Of a stretch of 64,000 nucleotides of DNA, positions 1 through 10,890 are shown piece by piece. Within the stretch, counting starts at the first letter, position 1. Every line of letters starts with the position of its first letter. Source of the stretch: Entoloma clypeatum (Eukaryota > Basidiomycota > Agaricomycetes > Agaricales > Entolomataceae); assembly GCA_963565915.1 (NCBI GenBank), contig OY751493.1, forward strand, positions 1,116,001 to 1,180,000, written 5' to 3'. The notes below the pieces were generated by a model, which made no database searches, had not been told where the DNA came from, and saw nothing but the letters and a program-made list of their open reading frames with translations. The position numbers and the translations under genes are program-made.

Positions 1-928
1 TGGGACGGGGTAGGGGGAGATGAATGGGGAGTTTAACGGGAGGGAGCTGTTGGCCATGTGGGGTGAGGTGGGGTAGGAGGGGCCTGGGACGGACCATGAC
101 TCGGAGGTCGGGCGCTCGCGAGGGCGGGCGCAGAACCATAGGGCGAGGGCAAAGATGGCGATGCCACAGACGCCCAGGGCGGTGCCGAGGGCAATGGGCA
201 ACACGTGTCGCGATGAATCTGTCTTTGGGGTGTTTGAATTAGATGGTGCCGTAGAGGCTGAGGCGGGGGAGGCCGAGGTTGAGGCCGTTTTGGAGGAGAT
301 GACGGTGGTGAGGGTCGTAAAGGAAGTGGTGGCGGAGGACGAGGACGAGACATCGTCAAGGACGGTGTATCTTGGGGACGGAAAAAGGTTAGTCACTTGA
401 ATGAAGCAAGAGATAAGATGATAGTACATCAAGGCATCTACGATGGCGAACGGTTCACCAGCGCCAACAGAGATGACGAGGGAATGTTTGGCGTTTGGTA
501 GACCAGACATGCCCCAGATGACTTGGGACTGAACTGTCTCTGAACCTTGACCGGCATCTGATCGAGTGTGATCAATGAGGTCGAGTAAGATGGCGGGGCT
601 GGAATCGAGCGATACGGCAGTGCTGACGCGATAAGGCCACCGGGGAGCCAGGAAGTAGATTGCAACGCCTGAGGTTTGTTTTGGGGTCAGCGAGCGGGGG
701 TTGTGGGTGGAGAGTGTGGCACGAACCAGTAAAGGTAAAGGTGGCCGTGGCCGTAGGGTCCTGGGTGAGCATGTGGAAGCTACCTATGTCGAGGACGTTC
801 TCGGCTGAAGGGGACCAGCTAGGGGAAGGGGTGTAGAGGATGGAGGTGGACGCATCGTCTACGGTGATGTTGTGGAGGGAACGAACGAAGGGGAGGGCGA
901 CGAGGAGGGCGATGAGGTAGAGGAGCAT
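1..928 (-). CDS. Single-pass membrane protein with signal peptide (C-terminus beyond window)
   Basis: Read on the minus strand from the ATG at 928. The N-terminus is a clear signal peptide (MLLYLIALLVALPFVRS), followed by an ectodomain, a Ser/Thr-rich stalk and one transmembrane helix (LPIALGTALGVCGIAIFALA) that is followed by a basic stop-transfer stretch. Three exons are supported: 928-727, 668-428 and 370 to the edge, joined by GT-AG introns of 57-58 nt that keep the frame. This layout (signal peptide, beta-rich ectodomain, Ser/Thr stalk, one TM, polar tail) is common among uncharacterised basidiomycete surface proteins, and a similar one lies at 46234-47824. No enzymatic domain is seen; function unknown. 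The gene is divergent from the next one, with 168 bp between the two start codons. The stop codon lies outside the window. Confidence 0.75.
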
Positions 929-1096
929 GGAGGTCACCGGGAGTGGGCGCTCCTCCTGCAGGTCATGCCGCTGTCAATCTGCTCAACTTTGACGGCGACA
1001 TAGTGGACGGGTTACGTAACCTCTTCGAAGGCCGCCGTTCCGGTCATAGAGTGTACTGATGATGTCACGTCGTGGAGTCTCCCACCAACAACCATC

Positions 1097-1483
1097 ATGT
1101 TCCTCACCCGCACCGTATCACTCTTTTCCCGACGTCTCATCCACTCCTCCTCCTCTCTCCTCACCCCCAGTCACACACCAGACTCGTACGCGAAAGAAGT
1201 CGATTCCACTCCAGCCCCCGATCCAAAAGTACATCGCGTCGATCCCAACTCGGACCACGTCCAGAAACCATACGAGCCACCGTCTGGCCCATGGAGTCGC
1301 GCTGGAGTGCAGACAGGAGAATACCAGACCCTCAGCAATACGCAGCCGTATGCCGCTCCAGGAGAGGATCAGCGATACGGCGGCAAAGAGCAGTACAACA
1401 AGGACAAGGGACCCCAGACTAGTCAACCCGGGGATGGGCCAGAGGGTAAGGAGAGCGGAGGTAGAAAGCCGGAAGGAAGGTAG
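1097..1483 (+). CDS. Small mitochondrial-type protein of unknown function
   Basis: An intronless 128-codon frame. It begins with an Arg/Ser-rich amphipathic segment without acidic residues (MFLTRTVSLFSRRLIHSSSS), typical of a mitochondrial presequence, followed by a hydrophilic, Pro/Gly-rich low-complexity body (DHVQKPYEPPSGPWSRAG) and a charged tail. Small mitochondrial proteins of this composition are widespread in fungi but I cannot name a family member with confidence. I chose the ATG at 1097 because the presequence begins there; overlapping frames starting at 1059 and 1072 have no such signal and look like shadows. Confidence 0.6.
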   Translation: MFLTRTVSLFSRRLIHSSSSLLTPSHTPDSYAKEVDSTPAPDPKVHRVDPNSDHVQKPYEPPSGPWSRAGVQTGEYQTLSNTQPYAAPGEDQRYGGKEQYNKDKGPQTSQPGDGPEGKESGGRKPEGR

Positions 1484-2209
1484 AGAAACACAAGGTAGCA
1501 TATATCTCCCCTACTTCACTTGATCTGATCCATGCGTGCAGTCAAGCAAGCATAAATGTAACCATAACACAAGACCTTGAAATTTGAGGAGGAGCCATTA
1601 GTACGCTTGTGGAAATATGTAGTTATTGGCCAACACAACCTTTCCTACTGTACCCTCAGCGTCGCTTAGCTGACCCCGTCAATTCCATACCGGCATGTGT
1701 CGGGCCAACAAAATCCTCATGCTCGAATGAGTACTACATAGTATAACCAGCTGCGAGACCTCCGCTGGGGACCCGTCGAGATTGATGTTGTCGGGTTTGC
1801 GCGACAGTGCACCCTTTCTCCACTGTTCTATGTAGGCCGGCCCACGGACCATCCTGTGCAGTGCTTCGGCCGGATCCTGGGCTGTTGTTGCATAGCAGGA
1901 CGATATTGCCGATGTAGGGTATATCTCCCGCACGTCCTCCCGAGGGGCCTTTCTGATGCTCAAGACGCAGATGAGTCGACACCAGGCGTTCCACAACAGC
2001 CTAGCTATTTGCTGCAACACTGTCTTTCATGATACGCTTCCGCCCCGCTTGGTGTCGACTTTCGGCCAAACCATAAGCCGCAGCGGCCGGCTCCTGCGGT
2101 CTACTCGCAGAGTTGTGTCCTTCCAGCGAGCCGTGGATATATCATAAAGGAATCATCAATAGTTATCCTAAAATCTAGGTTGTTGTAGGCTGTTGTAAGT
2201 CAAGTTGCT
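1484..2209. other. Intergenic stretch, no gene seen
   Basis: Between the small mitochondrial gene and the 3' end of EFM5. Open frames here (for example minus 1679-2020) are short, overlap one another and carry no recognisable motif. It presumably holds the two converging 3' UTRs. Confidence 0.5.
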
Positions 2210-3176
2210 CTATTGCTCCTTCCCAAACTCTTCGGCACCGTCCCAGGATCCCCAACATGCGAATTCATTCGCGAGCCCACAGTGCTCAGGTTCTAGCGAT
2301 GTTCTTCGTAGAGGGCCTAATGTTGATTTATCATATAATCTGTCGAGAACTTCTTGAATCGAGGGCGAAGTGATAAGCAACAGCTTCCCCCGTGTCGGGT
2401 GGATGATTTTGAGAATAGTCTGAATCATTTTCTCATTTGTAGTCTGTCATCGCATAGTCCTTCAACAAAAACAAATATCCGCGGAACTGAAAAGGATGCA
2501 ATTACCCCGTTCAAGAATGGTGGATCAGTGACGATGACATCGGCTCTTCCTCTAAGGTCCTCTGGAAACTTGTCAGGTTCGTTGAGATCGTAGTGCACGA
2601 ACTTTTTGGGAGCAAGGACACTGAAGCGCTGGTCATACTCCAAAAGCCGGGCGCCGTCGAGTGGGTTGGTATGTTGGAAGGCGACGAAGGCGGTCGGGCA
2701 GGACAGGAAGACGACGATCGAGGAAGGCCCGCACAGTGATCGGACGCATCTCGCGAGGCGAGTGGCGAATGGGGTCGAGTACCTGGATGGGGGCAGTCAT
2801 TGAGCCAAGTTATCGAGCCAAGCTAGGCAATCGGCATGTTGAAAGGTGGAAAGCATCGAGGCGGGTGCGATACTTACCAGAACTGGCTGAGCTGCCAGTC
2901 CTCTCCGAATGCGAGGCGGTACTCATCGACGCTCATCATTGGAGGGTCGTCCGACTCGTCCTCGTCGGCCAGGTCCTGCGCAAGCCCTGCCACACGAGCG
3001 GCAGCTTTCTCGGCCAGATCATGGAATCGCTTTTCTTCCTCCGCTTTTGAGGCAAAGAAAGAATCGAGGATGCCAAGGGTGGCCAGGTCGAGCCGTGGAG
3101 GGGACTCGGAAAGACCTGTGAATATTGACCGAGGAGAGTCTGGTATGATACGCATGAAAAAAATATATTTCAACAT
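2210..3176 (-). CDS. EFM5: eEF1A lysine methyltransferase (EFM5 / EEF1AKMT1 family)
   Basis: A small class I SAM-dependent methyltransferase of the N6-adenine-MTase-like group that methylates a lysine of translation elongation factor 1A in the cytosol. The N-terminal exon has the family's conserved segment (PPRLDLATLGILDSFFA), an acidic linker and a helix ending near QLSQFW. A middle exon gives the SAM-binding region (VVFLSCPTAFVAF) and the next gives YDLNEPDKFPEDLRGRADVI followed by the catalytic DPPF motif (VTDPPFLN). The last exon ends in LANEFACWGSWDG. At least three introns are needed. Two in-frame starts are possible, 3176 and 3155; family alignment would favour a start close to the LDLATLG block, so the first residues are uncertain. 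The gene is head-to-head with ADE8. Confidence 0.85.
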
Positions 3177-3225
3177 CGGACTGAACAGATGAAGTTGATC
3201 TTATCTTATCTCTTTGCCTCTCATC
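3156..3225. promoter_or_regulatory. Very short bidirectional promoter between EFM5 and ADE8
   Basis: Only 49-70 bp separate the two divergent start codons (EFM5 at 3176 or 3155, ADE8 at 3226). Core promoter elements of each gene must therefore lie within this spacer or inside the partner's transcribed region. No TATA box is apparent. Confidence 0.5.
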
Positions 3226-3943
3226 ATGAGCGCGACGCGAAAGGTGGTTGTGCTCATCTCTGGATCAGGTGAGAACATGGGCGGGCAGGCTCGATCTTCC
3301 TGACTCAGCCCTTTGATCTGCAGGAACGAACCTGCAAGCCCTCATCGACGCCCAGAACACACCCGCCCTCCCCGACACCACCATCACCCTCGTCTTTTCG
3401 AACAGAAAGGCCGCATACGGGCTCACCCGCGCGACTCAAGCCACACCACCAATACCGACGGCATATCTAGCGCTCCAGCCATACCTCAAGGCAAATCCGG
3501 GAAAGACAAGAGACGACTACGATGCCGAAGTTGCGCGTGTCGTGCTGAAGGAGAACCCGGACCTCGTCATACTGGCAGGCTGGATGCACATCCTAGGTGA
3601 CGGGTTCCTTGAATTCGTGGATGGAAGAAGGTCTTTTGAGGGTGGGAGTGATGAGCCCAGGAAACCGACGCCTGTGATCAACCTTCACCCCGCGCTTCCG
3701 GGCGTTTTCGATGGTGCGAATGCTATCGAGAGGGCGTATGAGGCGTTTCAAAAGGGTGAAATCACGCACTCGGGGGTGATGGTTCATCGGGTGGTGAAAG
3801 ATGTCGACCGAGGGGAGCCGTTGGTAGTGAGAGAGGTGGAGATTGTCAAGGGAGAACCGATTGAGGCGTTTGAGGGGAGACTGCATAAAGTAGAGCACGA
3901 GATCATCGTACAGGCCGCCAAGAAGGTTTTGGACAGTCAATAG
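3226..3943 (+). CDS. ADE8: Phosphoribosylglycinamide formyltransferase (GAR transformylase)
   Basis: Third step of de novo purine synthesis: transfers a formyl group from 10-formyl-THF to GAR. Exon 1 (3226-3268) gives MSATRKVVVLISGSG, the phosphate-binding loop; a 55-nt intron (3269-3323) splits the Gly codon, and exon 2 continues as TNLQALIDAQ. The folate/formyl-transfer signature is present: VINLHPALPG, with the catalytic Asn and His, and further on HRVVKDVDRGEPLV with the catalytic Asp. Length (about 220 aa) equals that of monofunctional PurN/Ade8 enzymes, so this is a stand-alone enzyme and not the trifunctional animal GART. It converges on the reductase gene at 4070, with only 126 bp between stops. 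Confidence 0.95.
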
Positions 3944-4069
3944 CCTGTTCGCTAACTCTTCGATGATAGTACGGATAGCAGAGCGCCATCTGCAAATACA
4001 CAATTTCAGAATGCCAAAAGAAATGATCAACAGTGTCCTAATGTACAGAGCCATTCATATCCACTCCCC

Positions 4070-5743
4070 TCACTCCTTGGCCACAACAACAACAGGCTTC
4101 CCGACGCCGTCCGAACCACTCTTCAGCACGTTCACGATAGCCTGCGCCGCATGTTCGAATCCTTCCGTCACCGTCTCTTGGCTCCGTAGTTTTCCTTGAA
4201 CCATCAGCGCAGGGACTTCCGCCAGGAACCGCTGCATAAACTGTGGGATGAGGTCGGGCACGAGGAAGCCCTTGATGGAGAGGCGTCTCTTTTGAATTAG
4301 ATGACAGTTCTATGAGCGGTTTCTCAAAGTCAGGGGACAACCGTGATGGAAAGTACGGTATGCCAGACAGACCTTGAGACGATAGCGTTCTGCTGGAGGA
4401 ACGCTGTCTGTTCCCGATGCACCGCAAACCTGAAGATTGTCTTCAATACAGTCCATTACTAGACAAGGGAACTGGTGAGTTTACCACAACACGACCGTAG
4501 GGCACCAGAGCTTCCAACGCCGCATCCAAAGCTTCGGCACCGACATTGTCCTTTGGGGGTGTATTTCAGTGACATAATTCTTCCCATCTCTTGGAAACGT
4601 TCAACTCACCCAGAATACATTGATTGGACCATGTTTTACCAGTGCGTCCGAATAGCTCGTCGTCTTGTAGTTGAAAGGGACGTCGGCGCCGAGGGAGCGT
4701 ATATACTCGACTTTGGCATCGGAACCAGTAGAGGCAATCACTTTCATTCTAAGGGATACATATCAGGAACAATGATTTTGAAGAGGCGGGAAAGAAAACC
4801 AACCCTTTGAGCTTGGCGAGCTGAATGATGACGCTGATGGAAGGAGAATGAGAGAGAGTCAAGGAGATGGGACAAAAGTATGGCACTCACGAGCCAACGC
4901 CGGAAGCACCAGACGAAACGAAGATGGTTTCGCCCTATGGATCGATATATGTGACCACGAGATCGCGTTCAATAACACAGGAAGCCGCACCTCCTTGCCA
5001 TTAATCAACCCCTCGAATCCAACAAACGCTGTTAACCCAGGTGTTCCCAGCACGCTCGTATATTTGTAGAGAGGGTACATTCCGTTCGGATTCGGGACTT
5101 TCTGCAGCGCGAGAGAGTCCATGTCGAAGGTGTCGGGGGCCCATTCTTCCTTCTTGAAGTTGACGCGTCCTGCACGTAAATCGCACTCAGAAATTTTCGG
5201 AAAGACATAGGGAGAAGCACCGTGCCTTCAACATAGGGCTGTACAGTGTACGCCTCCCAAGGACTCATTCCGTACATGTAGTCACCGACATTGACGCCTT
5301 CTTTTTCAGAGCGGAGAACGACGACGACCGCGGAGGCAACGATGCTGAGGCCAATAAGCTCACTCCTGGCATAGAGATGGACATTCCAGTGATACTTACG
5401 GCGCGCCAACGATGTAGGTCGTCGTATAGCTGGGGATTGAGGGATCACGCATGCGTTCGCGCATCACTGGTTCAGGGCTGTGGGGGTGCGATTGGTTGTC
5501 AAGTCACATATTTACATTGTGAGGGGATGATGAGCAGGTGAATAGCGTTTCAAAACAGCGTCTTTGATGCAGAGAACCAAAAACGCACCTGAGAACGAGG
5601 GTCTTTGTGAGGAACCCACCATTGAGAGGCACGTTGTCGAGGTCAATGGTGTAAGACGTGTCGAGAACGAGGTGTTTCCCGACGATGGGAAGGGTACCAT
5701 AGTCAGGGCGAGCGACAAATACGACGCGTGGGTTGGAGGTCAT
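4070..5743 (-). CDS. NADPH-dependent MDR-family oxidoreductase (alkenal / prostaglandin reductase type)
   Basis: A zinc-independent medium-chain reductase of the leukotriene B4 12-hydroxydehydrogenase / alkenal double-bond reductase group. The first exon starts at the ATG at 5743 (MTSNPRVVFVARPDYG). Later exons give VGDYMYGMSPWEAYTV, then NGMYPLYKYTSVLGTPGLTA (typical of this group), the cofactor loop GETIFVSSGASGVGS directly before a GTGAG donor, and then LKGLKVIASTGSDAKVEYI. The last exon ends GSDGVGKPVVVVAKE. At least six exons are needed. The zinc ligands of classical alcohol dehydrogenases are not evident. Likely role: NADPH reduction of alpha,beta-unsaturated carbonyls in the cytosol; exact substrate unknown. 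Confidence 0.85.
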
Positions 5744-5951
5744 TGTGGGTTAAATCTGGAGGATGGGATAATGGAGGAACCAGCTGAGGCCCTTTGAGAA
5801 TTTATAGTGCAGCGATTCGGACCCAGTACGGCCCTAACTCTCATCTGAGGAACCAGCAGGTGGTCAGCTGTGATCATCAGTCTTCGAAAGGAGACCCGGA
5901 ATATCGATTATAACGATCAATGCAGGTGAAGATTAGTCTCCCCTAGCCAGA

Positions 5952-6273
5952 TTATGAATTCGTGTCTTTTCGAATGGGAAGGTCAAGATAACCCTTAAAA
6001 TTCCATATATTCCCATTCATTTCCTTGATATCTGAGGAAGGAATCAGAAAGTCAGCTGTGCAAATATCAGGCGAATTCGATCATAACGCTTGCCTGAGTC
6101 GTCGCTAGGGTTTTTCACGGTCGCGAGAAGCCGTGTGTCCGACTCGGAGAGTTTCATCTGCGTTGATCATTTTGAACATGAATGCGATTACTTGTGCAAC
6201 CTTGCCGCAAATCATCGATTCATACCTCGTCTTGAATCTCTGGATTGACCGAGACGTCAGAGCCAGAAGGCAT
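5952..6273 (-). CDS. Possible small three-exon gene, unrecognised
   Basis: On the minus strand the ATG at 6273 opens MPSGSDVSVNPEIQDE, which runs into a good GTATGA donor. A Cys-free second exon (MKLSESDTRLLATVKNPSDD) follows a cag acceptor. The next donor is GC (gcaagc), and after a ctcag acceptor a last exon of about 26 codons (DIKEMNGNIWNFKGYLDLPI) ends in TAA at 5952-5954. The frame is kept through both junctions, giving about 63 residues. I do not recognise the protein; it has no signal peptide, TM segment or CaaX box. Splice-site continuity is the only support, so this is tentative. Confidence 0.35.
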
Positions 6274-6990
6274 CGAAAAAGAAACGTCCCATGACTGTGA
6301 AGCGCACCCGGATGGAAGAATGAACTGGAAGCTTGAACGCTTCTAACCAGCTCAGCGATTATTAAAATGCGATAAGCCAGGCTGAAGAACCTATAGCGAC
6401 CTTTCTAGGCGGCGGGTTTTGGGACTTGGAGGAGGGGGGTCATGTTATAGAGAGATTTTTCGGTCGGTTTTGGTTCTGTTCCTTTCTTCTGCTCTTCTTC
6501 AGTTTCGATGTGAGGAGAACCATTGGCTTGATCATCAAATCAGGCTTAAGAACCACCGCAGAGGAGGAGATGAGGGTTGAGACTTCACGAAAAGACCATC
6601 GACACATACACGGAGTGGGCGAATGTCCGTCGCGCGTCTTGTTTTCCGTAGCTTGCCCACCTTCCACTAAGCGCAGTCCGCTGCTGCATCGTCATCATCC
6701 TCTTCCTCGAACACCGGCGCGTGGCTCTCTTCCGGTCCATTGATGCGCCTCCGGTCGAAGTCAGTCAGAGCCATCAGGGGAACGTCACGTTGATGAGTGT
6801 GCATCGTCGTTGCAAACTGATGCTAGCAAGGGCCAGTTCACGGCTGCGGTCACCGCATGGAACTATGCCAGTTTTTGCCTACGCTGAAGATCAATCCACT
6901 CAATGAACCCCACCCCACTGCAACCGACACAGAGGCATAGATCTATGGTGATTTTCTTGAAGTTTGAGTTCTGTTCGTGAACCAGCATGG
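6274..6990. other. Intergenic stretch, no gene seen
   Basis: Upstream of the MED9 candidate. Frames such as 6426-6743 (+) and 6440-6667 (-) are overlapping and featureless. A T-rich, pyrimidine-biased tract lies near 6460-6510. Confidence 0.4.
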
Positions 6991-7523
6991 ATGACAAAGC
7001 ATGCATGCGTGGTGAAGGCGACGACGACGATGCCGTTGACGGGAAGCACGCTGCCTACAGGCCTCTACTCGTCTCTCCTACTCAAACTCGCTATCGTCCT
7101 TGAACTTACTCAAAAGTCAGAAGGCACCGTCACTCCGCAAGCTAAACAGGCCATCTTACAAGCTGTGCGGTCGTCAACCATGCCGTATTTCAATCGTGAC
7201 ATTCAGATCTTTTCAACTAGACGAACGATTTTAAGAATGCCATAAATCAGGCCAAGGAATTTGCGGCGAACCTTCCAGGGGGTGAGATGCTGGTGGAAGA
7301 ACAGGATGATGTGATAGAGATGTTGGAAAAGTTGAAGGCAAGAAAAATGTGCGTTTCTGCTTTGTTCTTTTTCGCAATTTAGCGCGTTCGTTTGCAGAAG
7401 ACTTACCTTGAACTCAGGGAGAAGTTGGCACAGTTTGCCTCGCGGCCGTTGGTCACTGGACGAGCATCTACTGATCTCAAAATGGAGATCGACTCCATGG
7501 CGTCAACCCCGTGTCACGATTAG
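6991..7523 (+). CDS. MED9: Probable Mediator subunit 9
   Basis: A small coiled-coil protein resembling the Mediator middle-module subunit Med9. Exon 1 gives LKLAIVLELTQKSEGTVTP and QAKQAILQA; a 56-nt intron (7165-7220) leads into TNDFKNAINQAKEFAANLPG, then EMLVEEQDDVIEMLEKLKAR; a second intron of about 45 nt leads to KTYLELREKLAQFASRP and a stop at 7521-7523. The order fits Med9: a helix with FK..I..A, a Leu-Pro-Gly turn, an EQ...I..L helix and a final Y..L helix. Either the ATG at 6991 or that at 7030 could be the start. The second intron needs a weak donor (gtttct) to hold the frame, so that junction is uncertain. Mediator bridges activators and RNA polymerase II, whose RPB1 is also in this window. 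Confidence 0.55.
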
Positions 7524-9522
7524 CTGCCTGCCACTGTGATACTAGCACTAGGTATACCCAAGCGTGCGATACATATCGAGTATAACTTGTCCATTCCGCA
7601 CTTGAGCCCATGATGGTGTATTGTGTTGGCACTTTCAGTTGGTATGTCATATCCCTACTGTATATGCTATTTCCGCGTGTTCAGAATGTGTTTTTAGTTG
7701 TCACCGATGCACACGGTGGAAACAAGTATACACAGCTTACCGAGCGCCATATCATAGTTAACTTCAACATGAGGCTATCTTTTCATCCCGCACGTCGTCA
7801 CAGCATCGGCTTGTCATCTTTGATCCTCAATTCCACACCTAAAAGATTCTTCTGGGGACATTTGCAGGCCATCTACCTGCGCGCATCATTACCCAAAAAT
7901 GGTCGAGCCTGAAGAAGAGAACGACATTCACGAGAGGTTTCTTTAAGAACTCGAGATCGGCTCCAAGCACATGAGTGGGTGGGACATTTATGTAGGCACA
8001 ACGCAGGTACGTCGTCAAGGATGTCTATGTCTACACCCAATTACACTCGCTTCTGAGACGACCTGCGTAATGGTCCTATCTTCACCCCTGCCGTACCCAG
8101 GGTCTTCTAAGCCCTCTTGAAGGTGTTTCACATCTTCAACTCGTTCAGGCATATATCAGTCTTTCATGCAGGCTCGAGGTCGGAATTCTTGGGATGAACT
8201 TCAAGGATCCTAAGCAATCGTCGGCGTGGCGCCGAGTACGACTGTTCTTGCTGGAGATATGATTCAGCAAATAACCAACCTTTGACCGGATTCTCCAGAG
8301 ACCTCACGATATGAGAAGCCATTTACGCGGACAGCCATCCATTCTGGAAATATAGATCGTCTTTGGGACGAAGTATTCCCGTCTAAGGCGCTCAGATTCG
8401 CCCCGAATTCCGCAGAACTTTGTACTATTTTAACCGATGGTTGGTTGAGGCCCTAACCACGACCAATGGAGCCCTCGAGATACACAGAGAGAGAGAGAGA
8501 TGGGCGAGAGGGTTGAAGCTCGACGAAAGTGGTGCTGCTCTCCGTGATGGACCGACGGACTACGGCCGTGAGGGGTATTTTTCTGAAGGAGCAGTGGCTC
8601 AGGCTCAATGATATCGAACAACACTGGATCCCCAATGCGCTCCCAAACTTCATACGCGTTCGTCCCCACAAACCCAGATATCCACAGCGGGTCGAAGCCT
8701 TCCGTCGACGTCGAATTTCTTTGTCGATCATCAAGAGAAAAGACCCGACAGCGAATCTTGAAGACGTACCAGACCCTCCATCGTAACGGCCACAAACTCC
8801 TGGTACCTCACCGACGCCTGAGCGATAACATTTCTAGTCAACATATGGCGCGCATACAACGACCATAACAAGGAATCACCACCTTTGTCAAATAATCGTT
8901 GCTGTGAACTTTCCCATTACCCATCAACTCTGGGAATGCAAAAGAGGCATACCGCAAAGCCTTTGTGAATGACCGCCACTCCACCCCTCGTTCTCATCCT
9001 GAACAATATCAAACATTCACTTCCTATTTGGTGGGGTCAACCATTCCAGCCTCGCGTCGTGGAACTCAAATGAGTCCGTCCCGATCTGAGCTCATATATA
9101 TATGTCAGCCAGGAAATGGTCAACGAAAAAACCCACATCAATAAGCAATAGAATATGATCTGTTTCAATGATGATTTCAAGGAGGGTAAGAAAGGTGACA
9201 GGGTGGAAAGAAAGACCGACTTGTGCGTTTCTGGAACACAAGGCTCTGGTGTTAAGATTCATGAAAGGCGGAAAAAGTATTTGCACCGTACGCGTATAGG
9301 CAAAGATAGGTATTGAAGCGAGGACTGCAACAGGTTTCGCATCAAGCGAAAGAACAATTCTCTATTTTCTTGCTGCAGATATTTTCCTCGTCAATTCTCT
9401 GTTGCCTCTGCAGGTGGTCTCAATGCTCAAATACGATGCTCTGCTGCGGCCCCCAATCTGAGACCCTTCTCCAAGGTGTCGTTAGCATGCCAGCCTGTCG
9501 GCCGGAGTCATGCGGGGATTTG
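7524..9522. other. Gene-poor stretch, only broken open frames
   Basis: No intact gene found. A run of short plus-strand frames between about 7740 and 8800 (for example 8420-8611, RWARGLKLDESGAALRDG) has somewhat coding-like composition but is interrupted by stops in every frame and could not be stitched with plausible introns. It may be a decayed gene or transposon remnant. A short (GA)n tract lies at about 8484-8500. Confidence 0.35.
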
Positions 9523-9768
9523 TCGAGTGCGTGTGTGTCGAGGGGGGTTGTCGGTTGAGACGCGACCTGCACCTTTATGGCCACCATGTCTCGTGCAGAT
9601 TCCGGTGATCCTGCCACGAATATCTCTGGTCCATCATGGTTGCAGCATTGCGCGTGTGTGTCGAGGGGTCGTCGGTTGAGACGCGACCTGCACCTTTATG
9701 GCCACCGTGTCTTTCGCGAATTCCAGTGATCCCGCCATTCGATATTCGTCGGCCGTAGCATCGAGAAC
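9523..9768. repeat. Two-copy direct repeat, period about 123 bp
   Basis: The block gcgtgtgtgtcgagggg followed by tcggttgagacgcgacctgc and acctttatggccacc occurs at 9529 and again at 9652. The right part of each unit (attccRgtgatcctgcca-like) is also repeated, so whole units of about 123 bp are duplicated in tandem with a few percent divergence. No coding frame runs through both copies without stops. Nature unknown; it could be a young minisatellite or part of a longer repeat. Confidence 0.75.
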
Positions 9769-10578
9769 AGACTATCTCATTGGCCTCCAACTGTTGCTTC
9801 CCACATGCGACAATGCCTTTGGGGAAGGAGTAGAAAGGGAAGGCGCGTGCCTCTTCTGAACCTTCCCAACAGACATTGCCAGGGGAAGCCCTCTCCTAGT
9901 TCCACTCACGCCACCTACAAGGAACGACACTGACTTCCCTAACTTCTCATGCAGGCTGGTCCTGTGCACTTGTGCTGTATCCTCGCACCCTGTGTCAGTG
10001 GCTCTTCGATTCTTTAGAGAACTCTTCAAATGCATTCATAAGCCTTCTTCCATCTTACAACCGTCATCATTCAAGTTTCAATCTTTCTGCTCATGTTTAT
10101 CGCCTGCATCTTCTCGGCTTCTCGTTTCGGCCTCAGCATCAGTATCTTCAACCCTCGTCGCGGCCTGTAATATCTGCTTCGTCCCAGGCTCGTTTGCTTA
10201 GGCCTCTTTTTTCTGAGCTCAATCTCTATATGCCCTGCCACCGCCTCGATCTCTCTGTGGTCTCGTCAAATATTTTCTTATCATCTTTGTATCTTTCGGC
10301 TTGTCACTGTCAGAATAATATCACTTTTTGGTCCCATACAGCTTCGACCAATCTCTTCAATCTACTCAGGGTGTCTCTTTTGGTGGTCTGTGCCATGGAC
10401 AACTCTGCAGTTGGTCATTAAGTTTCATCACACCTCCGGTTACAAAACACAACATGGAGATGACTACTTTGATTCTTATATTGCGGATTAGGGCTTGTAG
10501 GTTGATGAAGTACTAGGGTTTTGTGTCGTCCATACTGATGATGTTGTCTGTTTCGAGATGATATCTTGTTTTGACGCA
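9769..10578. other. Intergenic stretch, pyrimidine-rich on the plus strand
   Basis: Strong CT bias between about 9990 and 10400 on the plus strand, with many ctttc and tcttc runs. Open frames (9972-10421 +) are products of that bias, not a recognisable protein. Nothing further supported. Confidence 0.4.
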
Positions 10579-10890
10579 TTAGTTGACCTTGTCCCAGTGG
10601 GACTCTGCACGCTTTCTGGTGGTGCTTCCGATCGGCTTGAGAGTGACTCCTGGAACGCCATCCCACCAACCAGGCCACAATCCGGCCATCGCGATACCGA
10701 TGCGACCATTTTCGATGGTGGTCCCCATGATTTCTCCGGTGTCGCTCTCGTGTGAGCGTGCTGAGATGGTCAAGACATGTGCAACGCCTCGGATACCCTG
10801 CAGAACCAAGTTGGAATCGAGATGCACATCCTCATATAACCATAGCAGTCGAATCTTCACCGGCGCCGTGCTCGGCGTGGTCTTCTGGTT
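10579..10890 (-). CDS. Unrecognised open frame overlapping the 3' end of VPS72
   Basis: A minus-strand frame with protein-like composition (NLVLQGIRGVAHVLTISA, then GEIMGTTIENGRIGIAMAGL, WPGWWDGVPGVTLKPIG) ends at a TAA at 10579. It overlaps the last codons of VPS72 in another frame and lacks an ATG at its 5' side, so it would need an upstream exon; a ctgcag acceptor is present at about 10800. I do not recognise it. The Trp/Gly-rich middle is unlike random sequence. It could be a separate small gene, an alternative 3' end, or chance. Confidence 0.25.
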   Translation of the reverse strand, partial: NQKTTPSTAPVKIRLLWLYEDVHLDSNLVLQGIRGVAHVLTISARSHESDTGEIMGTTIENGRIGIAMAGLWPGWWDGVPGVTLKPIGSTTRKRAESHWDKVN

